This document shows positions 32,747-42,167 of a stretch of 64,000 bases of DNA, one piece after another. How positions within the stretch are numbered: the stretch's first letter is position 1; every line of letters begins with the position of its first letter. The notes beneath the pieces are model-generated. The model saw only the letters and a program-made list of their open reading frames with translations, made no database searches and was not told the DNA's origin. Source of the DNA: Anaerolinea thermophila (GTDB lineage: Bacteria > Chloroflexota > Anaerolineae > Anaerolineales > Anaerolineaceae); assembly GCF_020723905.1 (NCBI RefSeq), contig NZ_DYHZ01000002.1, positions 310,001 through 374,000 of the forward strand. The letters are read 5' to 3'. The translations under genes and the position numbers were made by a program.

Positions 32747-34213
32747 TTACAGCAAGCCCACCATACGGTTGAAGGCTTCAATTTTGGCGTCAATTTCGCC
32801 AACCTGGCGCTGAATATCTGTCCAGTAATTGGGGTCGTACCACTGTGCCTGAATTTCCTCGTAGGTTTTGCCCTGCTGTTCAACCCAGGTGTAGTACTTG
32901 AGGTTGTGAATGCGCTTGCGCTCGGCGTATGAGAGTTCAAGCAGCGCATCGGTGCGCACGCCGTGCAGGGCGCCGGCAAAGGCTTCAGCGGCGTCGGCGG
33001 GAGTAAACTCGCCGAATTGCTCGCGGTATTCTTCAATGCGCGTGTTGTACAGTTCCATCGAGTCGGTCAGTACCGTCAGGACAACATCGTTGCCGGTCAG
33101 TTCATAGTATTTGGCAAACTTGATTGCCGACAGGACATTGGCAATGCCGGAGAATCCCAGCAGGTCCAGTTGTTCGATGATTTCCACCGGAACGCCCTTG
33201 CGTTGCAGATATTCCTGCCCTGCCGGCTCGTTGAACAGGCGCATGATTTTGACCACGTCATTATCATCAATGGCAACCACGATGTCCGTGTTCTTGATGT
33301 TGTGAATCCACGGTACGTGCTTGTCGCCAATGCCTTCGATGCGGTGCGCGCCAAAGCCGTTTTGCAAAAGGGTGGGGCACTGCAGGGCTTCTGAGGCGAT
33401 GATCTTGCTGGTGGGGTACAACTGTTTCAGGTAATCGCCGCTGGCAATCGTCCCTGCTGAACCGGTGGTCAACGCCACGCCGCGATAGGCATCGTTTGAA
33501 CCTAAGGCGCTGTGCAGGACTTCTTCCATGGCGTGACCGGTGACCTCGTAATGCCACAGGTAATTGCCAAATTCGTCAAATTGATTGAAAATCATCAGGT
33601 CTTCACCCGAGCGGCGCAGTTCCCAGCATTTATCGAAAATTTCTTTGACGTTGGACTCGCTTCCCGGGGTGGCAATGACCTCACCGGCGATGCGGGAAAG
33701 CCATTCAAAGCGCTCGCGGCTCATTCCTTCCGGCAGGATGGCAATGGACTGGCATCCCAGAAGAGCCGAGTCATACGCGCCGCCGCGGCAGTAATTACCG
33801 GTGGAGGGCCAGACGGCTTTTTGCGTGGTGGGGTCAAACTGTCCGGTGACCAGCCGCGGCACCAGACAGCCAAACGCGGCGCCGACCTTGTGTGCTCCTG
33901 TGGGGAACCACTTGCCCACCAGTGCAATGATGCGCGCAGGCACGCCGGTCAGGCTGGAGGGAAACTCGATGAAATTCACCCCGCCATACAGTCCGCCAAA
34001 GGGTTTGGGTTCATTTTTCCAGGTGATGCGGAAGAGGTTGACGGGGGTCACGTCCCACAATCCGGTTTGCTTCAACTGCTCACGGATTTTCTCCGGAATG
34101 CGGGTGGGATCTTTCATTTGCGCAAAGGTAGGAATGATGATGCCGCGTTCGCGGGCGCGCTGGACGGCGCGCTCCAGTCGGTCGGGGTGGACAGTCAAAT
34201 CAATGGTTGCCAT
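32747..34213 (-). CDS. PLP-dependent enzyme of the tryptophan-synthase-beta/cysteine-synthase fold
   Basis: 488 residues of fold type II. The Schiff-base lysine is predicted in PTGAHKVGAA (about residue 108), followed by STGNYCRGGAYDSALLG and a glycine loop TTGSAGTIASG that would cradle the phosphate. The protein is longer than cysteine synthase (about 310) and lacks the SFKDR motif of threonine synthase; the substrate is not clear. Similar stand-alone proteins are known in anaerobes without an agreed function. The glycosyltransferase gene ends 12 nt upstream, so they are cotranscribed. GAAAGGAAAAT precedes the start. Confidence 0.8.
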   Translation of the reverse strand: MATIDLTVHPDRLERAVQRARERGIIIPTFAQMKDPTRIPEKIREQLKQTGLWDVTPVNLFRITWKNEPKPFGGLYGGVNFIEFPSSLTGVPARIIALVGKWFPTGAHKVGAAFGCLVPRLVTGQFDPTTQKAVWPSTGNYCRGGAYDSALLGCQSIAILPEGMSRERFEWLSRIAGEVIATPGSESNVKEIFDKCWELRRSGEDLMIFNQFDEFGNYLWHYEVTGHAMEEVLHSALGSNDAYRGVALTTGSAGTIASGDYLKQLYPTSKIIASEALQCPTLLQNGFGAHRIEGIGDKHVPWIHNIKNTDIVVAIDDNDVVKIMRLFNEPAGQEYLQRKGVPVEIIEQLDLLGFSGIANVLSAIKFAKYYELTGNDVVLTVLTDSMELYNTRIEEYREQFGEFTPADAAEAFAGALHGVRTDALLELSYAERKRIHNLKYYTWVEQQGKTYEEIQAQWYDPNYWTDIQRQVGEIDAKIEAFNRMVGLL

Positions 34214-34225
34214 GATTTTCCTTTC

Positions 34226-35176
34226 TCATTTTTGAGGTTGGGAAGAGTCGTTTTCGGGCGCTTCGCGCACAATGTACAGGGGTCTGCCTTTGACCTCATC
34301 ATAGATTCGCCCGATGTATTCACCTAAAATGCCCAGACAAATTAACTGCACGCCGCCCAGGAAAAGCACGCTGACCAGTGTGGTTGCCTGCCCGAAGAAG
34401 GCTTGATTGCCGATCAACCGCTCAATGACGACGATGGGGATGAAAATCAGCGCCAGCCCTGCGGCAATGAAGCCCAGATAGGTGGCTACCTGCAGGGGAA
34501 AGTACGAAAAACCGGTGATGGCAGTAAGCGCCAGCCGGAGCATTTTCTTGAAAGGATACTTGGTGCTTCCGGCAAAGCGCGCGGCGCGTTTGTACGGCAC
34601 GCCAATTTGTCGAAAGCCCACCCATGCTGCCATACCCCGCAGGAAGCGGTGTCTTTCGCGCATGGTTTTCAGTACATTCACCACCTTGCGGTCGAGCAGG
34701 CGGAAGTCGCCCGTGTCCATGGGAATTTTGACATCGGTGATGCGGAAGATAAGGCGGTAGAACAGCGAGGCGGTGAAGAGTTTAAACCACGATTCGCCCT
34801 CGCGTTCGGTGCGCACGGCATAGACCACCTCGTACCCTTCCCGCCAGCGTGCCACCAGGTCGGGAATGACCTCCGGCGGATCTTGCAGGTCGGCGTCAAT
34901 GATCACCACGGCATCACCGCGGGCGTAATCCAATCCGGCGGTCACGGCAATTTGATGCCCGAAGTTGCGCGCAAAGATGACCGGACGGATATGCTCATCC
35001 TGCTCTGCCAGCCGGCGAATCAGTTCAGTGGAGCCGTCCGAAGAGCCGTCGTCCACCAGAATCAGTTCCCACGGCTCGCCCAGACCGTTCATCACCGCGC
35101 TCACCCGCCGGTGCAGTTCAGGAAGGGAATCATGTTCATTGTAAATGGGGGCTATGATTGAGAAAACGGGTTTCAT
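34226..35176 (-). CDS. Family 2 glycosyltransferase with C-terminal membrane helices (polyprenyl-phosphate sugar transferase type)
   Basis: 316 residues. The GT-A nucleotide-binding region (1 to about 230) shows [30 protein letters not shown] and the metal-binding DADLQDPPE. Two hydrophobic helices lie near 235-295. This matches DPM1/GtrB/ArnC-type enzymes that attach a sugar to undecaprenyl phosphate at the membrane for later transfer to wall or surface polymers. Start at 35176 with AGGAAGTG at 4 nt; the in-frame ATG five codons upstream has no such site. It is the first gene of the two-gene unit with the PLP enzyme. Confidence 0.9.
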   Translation of the reverse strand: MKPVFSIIAPIYNEHDSLPELHRRVSAVMNGLGEPWELILVDDGSSDGSTELIRRLAEQDEHIRPVIFARNFGHQIAVTAGLDYARGDAVVIIDADLQDPPEVIPDLVARWREGYEVVYAVRTEREGESWFKLFTASLFYRLIFRITDVKIPMDTGDFRLLDRKVVNVLKTMRERHRFLRGMAAWVGFRQIGVPYKRAARFAGSTKYPFKKMLRLALTAITGFSYFPLQVATYLGFIAAGLALIFIPIVVIERLIGNQAFFGQATTLVSVLFLGGVQLICLGILGEYIGRIYDEVKGRPLYIVREAPENDSSQPQK

Positions 35177-35251
35177 AGTCACTTCCTGCAAGAATTATAA
35201 CGCACTCTACCAGTTGACTGACAATTCCGTACACGTCATTTGTCATCCAAA

Positions 35252-35282
35252 ACCCCTGCGGGTTATCCATTCCCGCAGGGGT
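35252..35282 (-). terminator. Terminator after threonine synthase
   Basis: ACCCCTGCGGG (35252-35262) pairs with CCCGCAGGGGT (35272-35282). On the minus strand TTTT follows. Confidence 0.88.
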
Positions 35283-35290
35283 CCGTGACA

Positions 35291-36550
35291 TTAGACAGGG
35301 TTTTGGCTCAGTAAGCGCTTAAGGGCATCCAGAGAGGGTTCGATGATGGGCGCTTCCGGCACCGCTCGCATGGCAGAGCGCACATCTTTCAAGCCGGATC
35401 CGGTGTTGATGACCACCACCGGATCGTCTGGATAAATTTGCCCGTTCTTCAGGGCTTCCAGCAGACCGGCGTAAGCCGTCGCGCCTGCCGGCTCTGCAAA
35501 GATGCCCGCCTTACCCAGTGCGGCGATGGCTTGCAAAATGGCATCATCGGAGACGAGAATGTACGCTCCACCGGTTTGACGGGCGGCACGCACCGCGCGC
35601 ACGCCATCGCGCGGCAAATCCACCGAGATGCTGTCGGCAAGGGTACTGGCTTGCACGGGAATGATTTCTTCTGTTCCGGCAAAGTAGGCGTTGGCAACTG
35701 CCGCCGATCCGGTGCTTTGCACGCCGAACAGGCGTGGCATGGTGTCCAGCCAGCCCAGTTCCTGCAAGTCCTTAAAGCCCTTGTGAATGCCGGAGATGAT
35801 GTTGCCATCGCCCACGGAGACGAACACGCACAGGGGGCGCTTCAGCCGGTTGGGCAGGATGACCTGCTCGAAGATTTCCAGCGCGGCAGTCTTCTTGCCC
35901 TCGACGGTGAAGGGGTTATAGCCGGTATTGCGGCAGTACCAGCCAAACTCCTGCGCGGCTTGCACGGTCAGGTCAAAGGCATGGTCGTAATTGCCATCCA
36001 CCAGAATGACCTGCGCGCCAAAAACCAGCAACTGGGCAATTTTCGCCGGCGGCGCCGTGCGCGGTGCAAAAATCACCGCGCGATGTCCTACCGCTGCCGC
36101 CATGCCTGCCAGCGCCGCGCCAGCGTTCCCGGTTGAGGCCGTTACCACCACTTCGGCACCCATCTGCCGGGCGCGTGCCACCACTACAGCGCTGGCGCGA
36201 TCTTTGAAGGAAGCGGTAGGGTTTTTGCCTTCATCCTTCACCCACAGGGCTGGCAGACCGGTTTCGGCTTGCAGGGCTGGTGGGGAATAAAGCGGCGTCC
36301 AGCCAGCAGTGCGAAGAGGCGTGCCCCATCCGTTGGGGTCGTTTACCGGCAACAGGGGCAGGTATCGCCACAGAGAAGGATCTGCCTGCGCGGCAATTTG
36401 CCGGGGAGAGACCTGTTGCCGGATCGCGGAGTAATCCAGCACGATATCCAGATTGCCCCCGTCGTGAGGGCAGGTGTAAAGCCAGTCCTGCGGGGCAAAA
36501 TCTGCCCCGCAGAGACTGCAACGATATCCTTGAAAGGTTGCCCGCGTCAT
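35291..36550 (-). CDS. thrC: Threonine synthase, copy with N-terminal Cys motif
   Basis: 419 residues. NPTASFKDRAS holds the PLP lysine (Lys116), STGNAGAALAGMAAAVG forms the cofactor site and INTGSGLKD lies near the C-terminus. The N-terminus carries Cys11-x2-Cys14 and Cys27, a zinc-ribbon-like lid seen in many archaeal and bacterial threonine synthases. It converts O-phosphohomoserine to threonine. A second threonine synthase lies at 53960 beside thrB, so this copy may differ in partner or regulation, or may act on a related substrate. It is the last gene in a minus run after the PPOX gene (21-nt gap). Confidence 0.88.
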   Translation of the reverse strand: MTRATFQGYRCSLCGADFAPQDWLYTCPHDGGNLDIVLDYSAIRQQVSPRQIAAQADPSLWRYLPLLPVNDPNGWGTPLRTAGWTPLYSPPALQAETGLPALWVKDEGKNPTASFKDRASAVVVARARQMGAEVVVTASTGNAGAALAGMAAAVGHRAVIFAPRTAPPAKIAQLLVFGAQVILVDGNYDHAFDLTVQAAQEFGWYCRNTGYNPFTVEGKKTAALEIFEQVILPNRLKRPLCVFVSVGDGNIISGIHKGFKDLQELGWLDTMPRLFGVQSTGSAAVANAYFAGTEEIIPVQASTLADSISVDLPRDGVRAVRAARQTGGAYILVSDDAILQAIAALGKAGIFAEPAGATAYAGLLEALKNGQIYPDDPVVVINTGSGLKDVRSAMRAVPEAPIIEPSLDALKRLLSQNPV

Positions 36551-36571
36551 TCGATTCCTTTCGATGAAAGA

Positions 36572-36973
36572 TTATCCCATCCCCTGAACGCGTTCGGGAA
36601 GCACCCGGTAAGTGACCCGCACCTCGCCTTCGCCAATTTTGAAATAGCGGTGACCATGGTATTTCTCGCACAGATCACGAATCTGCTCCACGGCGTTGCT
36701 TTCGTCTTCATCCACCACCTGACCGCTGACTTGCAGATACCGGTAGGGGTTATCGGGATCCTGGATGACAAAAGCCACTTTGGGATGACGGCGCAAGATG
36801 CGGTCTTTGACTCTGCCGCGGGCGGTGTTAAAGATGAAATGGGTGCCATCGTAGTCAAACCAGATGGGGGTTACCTGCGGCGAACCATCTTTCTTCACCA
36901 GCGCCAGATATGCCATGGCTTTTTTCTCACGGGAGACTAAATCGGCGAAATCAGGGGGAATTTTATTGTCCAT
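36572..36973 (-). CDS. PPOX-class (F420/FMN-dependent) oxidoreductase family protein
   Basis: 133 residues with the split beta-barrel of the pyridoxamine-phosphate-oxidase family: KKAMAYLALVKKDGSPQVTPIWFDYDGTHFIFNT opens the barrel, and RYLQVSGQVV follows. Members bind FMN or F420; the NTARGR loop after the second strand is typical of TIGR03618-like F420-type proteins, which fits but does not prove F420 use. Start at ATG 36973 with AGAGGTGA five nt upstream. It sits 26 nt after the last transporter permease and 21 nt before thrC, so all may be on one long message. Confidence 0.82.
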   Translation of the reverse strand: MDNKIPPDFADLVSREKKAMAYLALVKKDGSPQVTPIWFDYDGTHFIFNTARGRVKDRILRRHPKVAFVIQDPDNPYRYLQVSGQVVDEDESNAVEQIRDLCEKYHGHRYFKIGEGEVRVTYRVLPERVQGMG

Positions 36974-36999
36974 GGGAGTCACCTCTGGCTAATTTTACC

Positions 37000-37968
37000 T
37001 TATACGCCGCGTTCGCCGCGGATATAGGGAATGCCGAGCGCGGTAGGCGCACCCAGACGACGGCGGATGGCTTCGCGCGAACCAATCACCAGTACGATGA
37101 TGGTGAAGGCATACGGGAGCATTTCGAGGAAAAATCCCCAGTACGGGTTGTAATAGAAGGGGTTGCGCAAACCAAACAGCATCATGGGCGCCTGAATATC
37201 CAGCACCAGACGGCGCAGTGCCCCGAATGCATATGAGCCAAAAGCGGCGCGGAGCGGATCCCATTGAGCGAAGATCACCAGACCGATGGCAATCCAGCCC
37301 TGTCCGGCGGTCGTCAGTTCGCTGAACCAGCCCGGAGCAATTGCCAGACTGATGGTCGCACCAGCCAGTCCGGCAAACATTCCGCCCACGAAGACATACA
37401 GATAGCGCAGGGCAAACACGTTCACCCCCAGCGAATCTGCCGCCGCGGGGTACTCGCCCACCGCGCGCAAATGCAAACCCGGGCGGGTATAGTTAATGTA
37501 GTACCATGCCAGCGGGACAATTACATAGCCCACATAAACAAGCAGTTTCTGGTTGGTGAAAAAAATCGGTCCCAGGATGGGAATCTGGCTCAGCACCGGC
37601 ACGGTAAAGGAAGGAATCAGAGTGATTGTGCCGGCTTTGCTCAACCCTTCGCCCAGCACCAGACTTAACCCTGTGGCAAGAAAGCCCAGCGAAAGTCCGC
37701 TGACCACCTGATCTGCCTGCAGGGTAATGGAGATAAAGGCGTGAATCTGGCTGATCAATCCTGCCGCCAGCATGGCAACCAGCAATCCCAGCCAGGGATT
37801 TCCGGTGCGGGTGGCAATGCTGAAGGCGCTCATGGCGCCGAGTAACATCATCCCTTCCACGCCCAGGTTCATCACTCCCGAGCGTTCGGCAAAGATTTCG
37901 CCCAGGGTGGCAAATAAAAGGATCGTTCCAGTGGCAACCCCTGCCTGTAAAACGATGATGAGGTCCAT
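37000..37968 (-). CDS. BMP-family nucleoside ABC transporter permease (NupQ-like)
   Basis: 322 residues with about 8-9 hydrophobic helices and the GERSGVMNLGVEGMMLLGAM-type opening common to the second permease of the BMP/NupNOPQ and other BPD_transp_2 importers. The partner permease gene ends 1 nt upstream of its start codon, so translation is coupled. It forms the membrane channel with the 376-residue partner and would take up purine nucleosides, judged from the family and the BMP-type binding protein. It is the last transporter gene of the operon. Confidence 0.9.
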   Translation of the reverse strand: MDLIIVLQAGVATGTILLFATLGEIFAERSGVMNLGVEGMMLLGAMSAFSIATRTGNPWLGLLVAMLAAGLISQIHAFISITLQADQVVSGLSLGFLATGLSLVLGEGLSKAGTITLIPSFTVPVLSQIPILGPIFFTNQKLLVYVGYVIVPLAWYYINYTRPGLHLRAVGEYPAAADSLGVNVFALRYLYVFVGGMFAGLAGATISLAIAPGWFSELTTAGQGWIAIGLVIFAQWDPLRAAFGSYAFGALRRLVLDIQAPMMLFGLRNPFYYNPYWGFFLEMLPYAFTIIVLVIGSREAIRRRLGAPTALGIPYIRGERGV

Positions 37969-37969
37969 G

Positions 37970-39100
37970 CTATGCTTCTCCTTTGCGGCGAATGCGAATT
38001 TTATTGCGCATTAAGAAATCGCTGGCAATCAGGCATACCAGGATGATGCCCTGAATCATCTTGGGTATCCCTGACGGCTGAATCTCCCGACCGGCAAGGA
38101 TAAGCGCCCCAAAGAAAATGGCAACCGGGATGACGGCAAAGGGGTTGAGTTTTGCCAGCCATGCCACGATGATGCCAGTGTAGCCGTACCCGGGGGAAAT
38201 TGCCCCCTGCAGGCGGTGAACGACGCCGCTGATTTCCGACATCCCAGCCAGCCCCGCCAGCGCGCCCGAAAGCATCATGACCAGCACGGTATTGCGGGCA
38301 ATGGGGATGCCGGCGTATCTGGCGGTTGGGGGGTTGTCGCCCACCACGCGGATTTCGTACCCCCACTGACTGCGGTACAGAATCAGCCATACCACTATCG
38401 CGGCAAGGATTGCCAGAACCAGACCAAAATGGACGGTCAGACCGCCAAAAGCGGGGACGCGGTCGGCAAAATCGGTCAGCCGGGGGAGCCAGGCGTTGCG
38501 CGGGAACATTCTGGACATCTGGAAACCGCCCTCGGTCCATACGGCATAAATCCAGTAGTTGTTCCACGAGACGGCAATGTAGTTCAGCATCAGTGTGGAA
38601 ATGACCTCGTTGACGTTGAATTTTGCCTTCAGGTAGCCAGGAATAAAGCCCCAGATGGCGCCTGCCGCCATGCCAAAGATCAACATGGTGAGGATAAACA
38701 GCCACTGTGGTGAATCGGAGGGCAGGATTGGGGTAAGCACGACTGCACTGGCGCCAAACGCCCCCAGAAAGAACTGTCCCTCGGCGCCAATGTTCCAGAT
38801 GCGCATACGGAAGGCAATTGTGCAGGCAAGCCCGACGATCATCAGCGGAATGGCTTTGACCAGCGTATCGGAAAGCACCCCAATGCTCCCGAAGGATGCC
38901 CGCGCAATGTGACTATAAGCCGCCCATGGGTTTCCTCCAGCAAAGGCGATGACCAGCGCGCCAATCAAAAGCGCAAAGATGATCAGTCCAATGGTGAGCG
39001 CCCACGAAAACCAGGCGGGGGGCGGGGTCAGGCGCGGTTCCACTTCCACGGTGAAAGGTAGCCAGTTCGATTTCCGTTGATTGAGGGTTGATTCACTCAT
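37970..39100 (-). CDS. BMP-family nucleoside ABC transporter permease (NupP-like)
   Basis: 376 residues: a long cytosolic N-terminus (about 25 residues), then about 9-10 hydrophobic helices. The RMRIWNIGAEGQFFLGAF segment (about 95-112) is the typical EAA-like loop of the first permease in BMP-type importers. The start overlaps the ATPase gene by 8 nt, and its stop lies 1 nt before the next permease. The protein pairs with the downstream permease to form the channel. Confidence 0.9.
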   Translation of the reverse strand: MSESTLNQRKSNWLPFTVEVEPRLTPPPAWFSWALTIGLIIFALLIGALVIAFAGGNPWAAYSHIARASFGSIGVLSDTLVKAIPLMIVGLACTIAFRMRIWNIGAEGQFFLGAFGASAVVLTPILPSDSPQWLFILTMLIFGMAAGAIWGFIPGYLKAKFNVNEVISTLMLNYIAVSWNNYWIYAVWTEGGFQMSRMFPRNAWLPRLTDFADRVPAFGGLTVHFGLVLAILAAIVVWLILYRSQWGYEIRVVGDNPPTARYAGIPIARNTVLVMMLSGALAGLAGMSEISGVVHRLQGAISPGYGYTGIIVAWLAKLNPFAVIPVAIFFGALILAGREIQPSGIPKMIQGIILVCLIASDFLMRNKIRIRRKGEA

Positions 39101-40658
39101 GATGTGCCTCCTGCGAAACGGGGGCGTTCTCCAGACGGGTTCCGGTCATCATCAAACCAATGGCTTCGATGTTGCCATCGGTGACCTCTCCCATGATTTG
39201 CCCTTCATAGATTCCCAGAATGCGGTCGCTCAAATCAATTAACTCCTCCAGTTCCTCCGATATGAGCAGAATCGCAGCACCTGCTTCCCGTTGCGCCAGA
39301 AGAAGCCGATGCACCCCCTCGATTGCGCCCACATCCAGCCCCCGGGTGGGCTGGACGGCAATGAGCAGTTGCGGTTGTGCCGAAATTTCCCGCGCCAGAA
39401 TAACCCGTTGCAGGTTCCCGCCCGAAAGCAGGCGCACGGGCGTTTCCACGGTGGGAACGAGGATTTCAAAGCCCTTTTTCAGGTCTTCGGCGTACCCCGT
39501 AGCGGCGACATGGTTCAGCATCCATCCACTGGCGATGGGTGGTTCTTTATATTTTTTAAGGATGACGTTATCGGTCACGCTCAGGTTCGGGGCGGTGCCG
39601 ACGTGGTTGCGGTCTTCGGGGATGTGCGCCACCCCTTTGCGAATGCCCTTGCTCACATTGCAGTTGGTGATTTCCTCACCGCCAACCCAGACATGACCCT
39701 TTTCGGCTTTGCGCATGCAGGTGATGACTTCTGCCAGTTCTCGCTGACCGTTGCCCGCCACCCCTGCCAGACCGACAATTTCCCCGCGGCGCACCTCAAA
39801 ACTCACCCCGCGCAGGGCAGGCAAGCCGCGGTCGTTGAGGGCATGCAGGTTCTCTACCTTGAGAACCACCTCACCGGGCTGAACAGGTTTTTTCTGAATG
39901 TTGAAGACCACCTCTCGTCCCACCATCAGGCGCGCCAGTTCAGCGCGGGAAACCCCTGCCAGCGGGAGTCCGGCGGCGGTCACTTTGCCGCGGCGCAAAA
40001 CCGTCACCCGGTCGGCAATGCTGGTCACCTCATTCAACTTATGGCTGATGAAGATGATGGATTTGCCCTCTTCGCGCATGCGCCGCAGGGTGTGGAACAA
40101 TTCTTCCACTTCAGCAGGAGCAAGTACGGCGGTTGGCTCGTCCATGATGAGAATCTCCGCTCCGCGGTAAAGCATTTTGAGAATTTCCACCCGCTGTTGC
40201 TCCCCAACCGAGAGTTGCCAGATGCGGGCTTTGGGGTCCACCTTCATGCCAAAGCGTTCTCCCAGTGCGCTGATCTGCTCATCGTAGTAAGGCAGGCGCA
40301 AACGGAAACGCGGCTCTTCCAGTCCAAGCAGAATATTTTCGGTGACTGTCATGGATGGAACCAGCATGAAGTGCTGATGAATCATCCCGATCCCGGCATG
40401 AATGGCGTCGCGGGGTGAGTTAAAGTGGCATATTTTCCCGTTGACAACAATCGTACCGGCATCAGGATGATACAGCCCTGCCAGAATATTCATCAGGGTG
40501 CTTTTCCCTGCCCCGTTCTCCCCCAGCAGGGCGTGGATTTCTCCCTTCAACAGGGTGAAGTCCACATGATCATTGGCGAGCACACCCGGAAAGTGCTTGA
40601 CAATGCCGCTCATCTGCACGGCAATCGGTTTTTCCTGAGAGTTTTGTACTGCCTCCAT
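39093..40658 (-). CDS. BMP-family nucleoside ABC transporter ATP-binding protein (NupO-like)
   Basis: 521 residues with two ABC domains, as in ribose/nucleoside (RbsA/NupO) ATPases. Domain 1 has Walker A GENGAGKS, signature LSVGEQQRVEILK and LIMDEPTAVL. Domain 2 has a degenerate Walker A (AGVAGNGQREL) and signature LSGGNLQRV with the LIAVQPTRGLDVGA Walker B. The weak second site is normal in this family. It energises import by the two permeases downstream. Start at 40658 follows the binding-protein gene after a 108-nt gap that contains a hairpin. Confidence 0.93.
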   Translation of the reverse strand: MEAVQNSQEKPIAVQMSGIVKHFPGVLANDHVDFTLLKGEIHALLGENGAGKSTLMNILAGLYHPDAGTIVVNGKICHFNSPRDAIHAGIGMIHQHFMLVPSMTVTENILLGLEEPRFRLRLPYYDEQISALGERFGMKVDPKARIWQLSVGEQQRVEILKMLYRGAEILIMDEPTAVLAPAEVEELFHTLRRMREEGKSIIFISHKLNEVTSIADRVTVLRRGKVTAAGLPLAGVSRAELARLMVGREVVFNIQKKPVQPGEVVLKVENLHALNDRGLPALRGVSFEVRRGEIVGLAGVAGNGQRELAEVITCMRKAEKGHVWVGGEEITNCNVSKGIRKGVAHIPEDRNHVGTAPNLSVTDNVILKKYKEPPIASGWMLNHVAATGYAEDLKKGFEILVPTVETPVRLLSGGNLQRVILAREISAQPQLLIAVQPTRGLDVGAIEGVHRLLLAQREAGAAILLISEELEELIDLSDRILGIYEGQIMGEVTDGNIEAIGLMMTGTRLENAPVSQEAHHE

Positions 40659-40686
40659 GAGCCCTCGTCGGTTTTGCTAATAAGAT

Positions 40687-40722
40687 GTTCGCAGGATGTG
40701 CCTTCCGGCACACCCTGCGAAC
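40687..40722 (-). other. Intercistronic hairpin between the BMP and ATPase genes
   Basis: GTTCGCAGG-a-TGTGCC pairs with GGCACA-c-CCTGCGAAC over a 4-nt loop. There is no T tract on the minus strand, so it is likely an mRNA-stability or partial-termination element that keeps the binding protein in excess over the membrane components. Confidence 0.6.
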
Positions 40723-40766
40723 TTTACCGGTTTACATGAAGAATGGCAAAGAACCCAGCATCGGCA

Positions 40767-41978
40767 TTATTGAGTCTGCGGCAATTCAGCGGTAATGCCT
40801 TCAGCCCACCATTTCATGCAGTACTTGCAGCCCAAACCCATCTCGGGGAACTGGTCCAGATCAATCTGCTGGAGCGTTTCCCCTTCGGGCACAATCAGTT
40901 TGCCAGTATTGTCCCTGATGGGACCTTTGAAAACATCGAAGCGGTTGAACTCGCCCTTGAGCGCTTTGGCGACCAATTCCTTCACTTCATTTACCACTTC
41001 TGGTGGCAGTTCGGCAACCCCCTTGGGAAGGGTCTGCCCTTCCATGAAGCCATACAACCCCAGACCGCCCGAGTCAGCATCGAAGTAATCCCAGCCGGGT
41101 TTGTAGGTCTTGTCAATCACACCCTGGGTGATCTTGGCGTACACGGGACCCCAGTTCCAGTACGGCGCAGTGAGGCAGCGCTCGGCTTTGCAGGATCCTA
41201 CCCAGTCATAGGTGACGCCCCATTTGCCCTTCTCGGTGGCAACATCCGCAACGGCGGGAGTATCTGCACCGGTGAAGACTACCTGAGCACCGGCATCGAA
41301 GAGCGAAGCGGCGGCTTCCTTCTCTTTCACCGGGTCATGCCAGGTGTTGAGCCAGCGCACGTCCATGGTGCATTCGGGGCAGGTCTTGCGCATGCCCAGC
41401 GCCATAGCGTTGCCCAGGCGCAGTTCTTCCGGAATGGGGAAGGTTGCCATATAGCCCAGTTTGGGGTTGCCGTCCATCTTGGCACGCGCGCCTCCCAGCA
41501 TCCCTGCCAGGTACTTCATGGTTTCCATGGCGCCAAACAGGTTGCCAAAGTTCTTTTCATTGGACTTGTACCCCGAAATGTGAATGTAGGTGATGTTGGG
41601 GAATTCGCTGGCAACGGTTTCCATTGGATCCATGAAGCCAAAGGACGTTCCGAAGATCAGGTTGAAGCCCTTGCGGGAGAGGGCGCGGAAGACCTGTTCG
41701 GAGTCGGCGCCTTCGGGCACGTTTTCAATGTAGGCAACGTGCACATTGGGCACGTTCTTTTCTACATAGAGCAAGCCCTCATAATGCGCCTGAGACCAGC
41801 CGCCATCATCGTGCGGACCGATCAGCACCATGGCAACGTTGAACTTGCCTTTTTGAATTTCAGGAATCTGGAAGTTTCCTACTTTTTCCGGAGTAGCCGC
41901 CGAGGGCTGACAGGCACCCAACAGCATGGCTACAAAGACCAGTAGCGCCACTGCGCGCAACAGAACACGGTTTTTCAT
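40767..41978 (-). CDS. BMP-family ABC transporter substrate-binding lipoprotein
   Basis: 403 residues. The signal peptide ends in a lipobox LLGAC with lipidated Cys23. The rest is a periplasmic-type two-lobe fold of the Med/BMP (PnrA) family: FNVAMVLIGPHDDGGWSQAHYEGL, LIFGTSFGFMDP, YIHISGYKS and VVFTGADTPAVADVA. PnrA-like proteins bind purine nucleosides, so nucleoside uptake is the likely role. GAAGGAGGAG precedes the ATG. It is the first gene of the transporter operon and carries an upstream promoter with a GntR-type operator. Confidence 0.92.
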   Translation of the reverse strand: MKNRVLLRAVALLVFVAMLLGACQPSAATPEKVGNFQIPEIQKGKFNVAMVLIGPHDDGGWSQAHYEGLLYVEKNVPNVHVAYIENVPEGADSEQVFRALSRKGFNLIFGTSFGFMDPMETVASEFPNITYIHISGYKSNEKNFGNLFGAMETMKYLAGMLGGARAKMDGNPKLGYMATFPIPEELRLGNAMALGMRKTCPECTMDVRWLNTWHDPVKEKEAAASLFDAGAQVVFTGADTPAVADVATEKGKWGVTYDWVGSCKAERCLTAPYWNWGPVYAKITQGVIDKTYKPGWDYFDADSGGLGLYGFMEGQTLPKGVAELPPEVVNEVKELVAKALKGEFNRFDVFKGPIRDNTGKLIVPEGETLQQIDLDQFPEMGLGCKYCMKWWAEGITAELPQTQ

Positions 41979-42111
41979 AAACGATCTCCTCCTTCGAACG
42001 AACAGTACAAATGGATTGAAAAGGTTGGGAAGGGAAAAACAAAAACTAAATTGCCGCCACTCACCTCCTTCTTTCTTAGAGTAGGGCTACTGATGATGCT
42101 TGTACAGCAAG

Positions 42112-42123
42112 TTGTCTATACAA
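42112..42123. promoter_or_regulatory. GntR/HutC-type operator upstream of the BMP transporter
   Basis: TTGTCTATACAA fits the HutC-subfamily GT-N-TA-N-AC operator core (GTCTATAC). It lies about 8-20 nt downstream of the predicted start of transcription, a repressor position. TGTACA palindromes flank it at 42101 and 42161. No GntR gene lies within the window. Confidence 0.55.
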
Positions 42124-42137
42124 TAGCCGTTGGCACT

Positions 42138-42167
42138 ATTTTACTGGAATCTGTTTTTATTGTACAA
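42138..42167 (-). promoter_or_regulatory. Promoter of the BMP transporter operon
   Basis: Minus-strand TTGTAC (42162-42167), 18-nt spacer, TAAAAT (42138-42143). This gives a leader of about 150 nt. I saw no purine riboswitch fold in it. Confidence 0.5.

Noticed and set aside
32686-33036. N-terminal extension of the hypothetical gene 32131-32685
   Set aside because: The extra 117 codons lie within and out of frame with the PLP-enzyme gene and cross a terminator; the natural start is at 32685.
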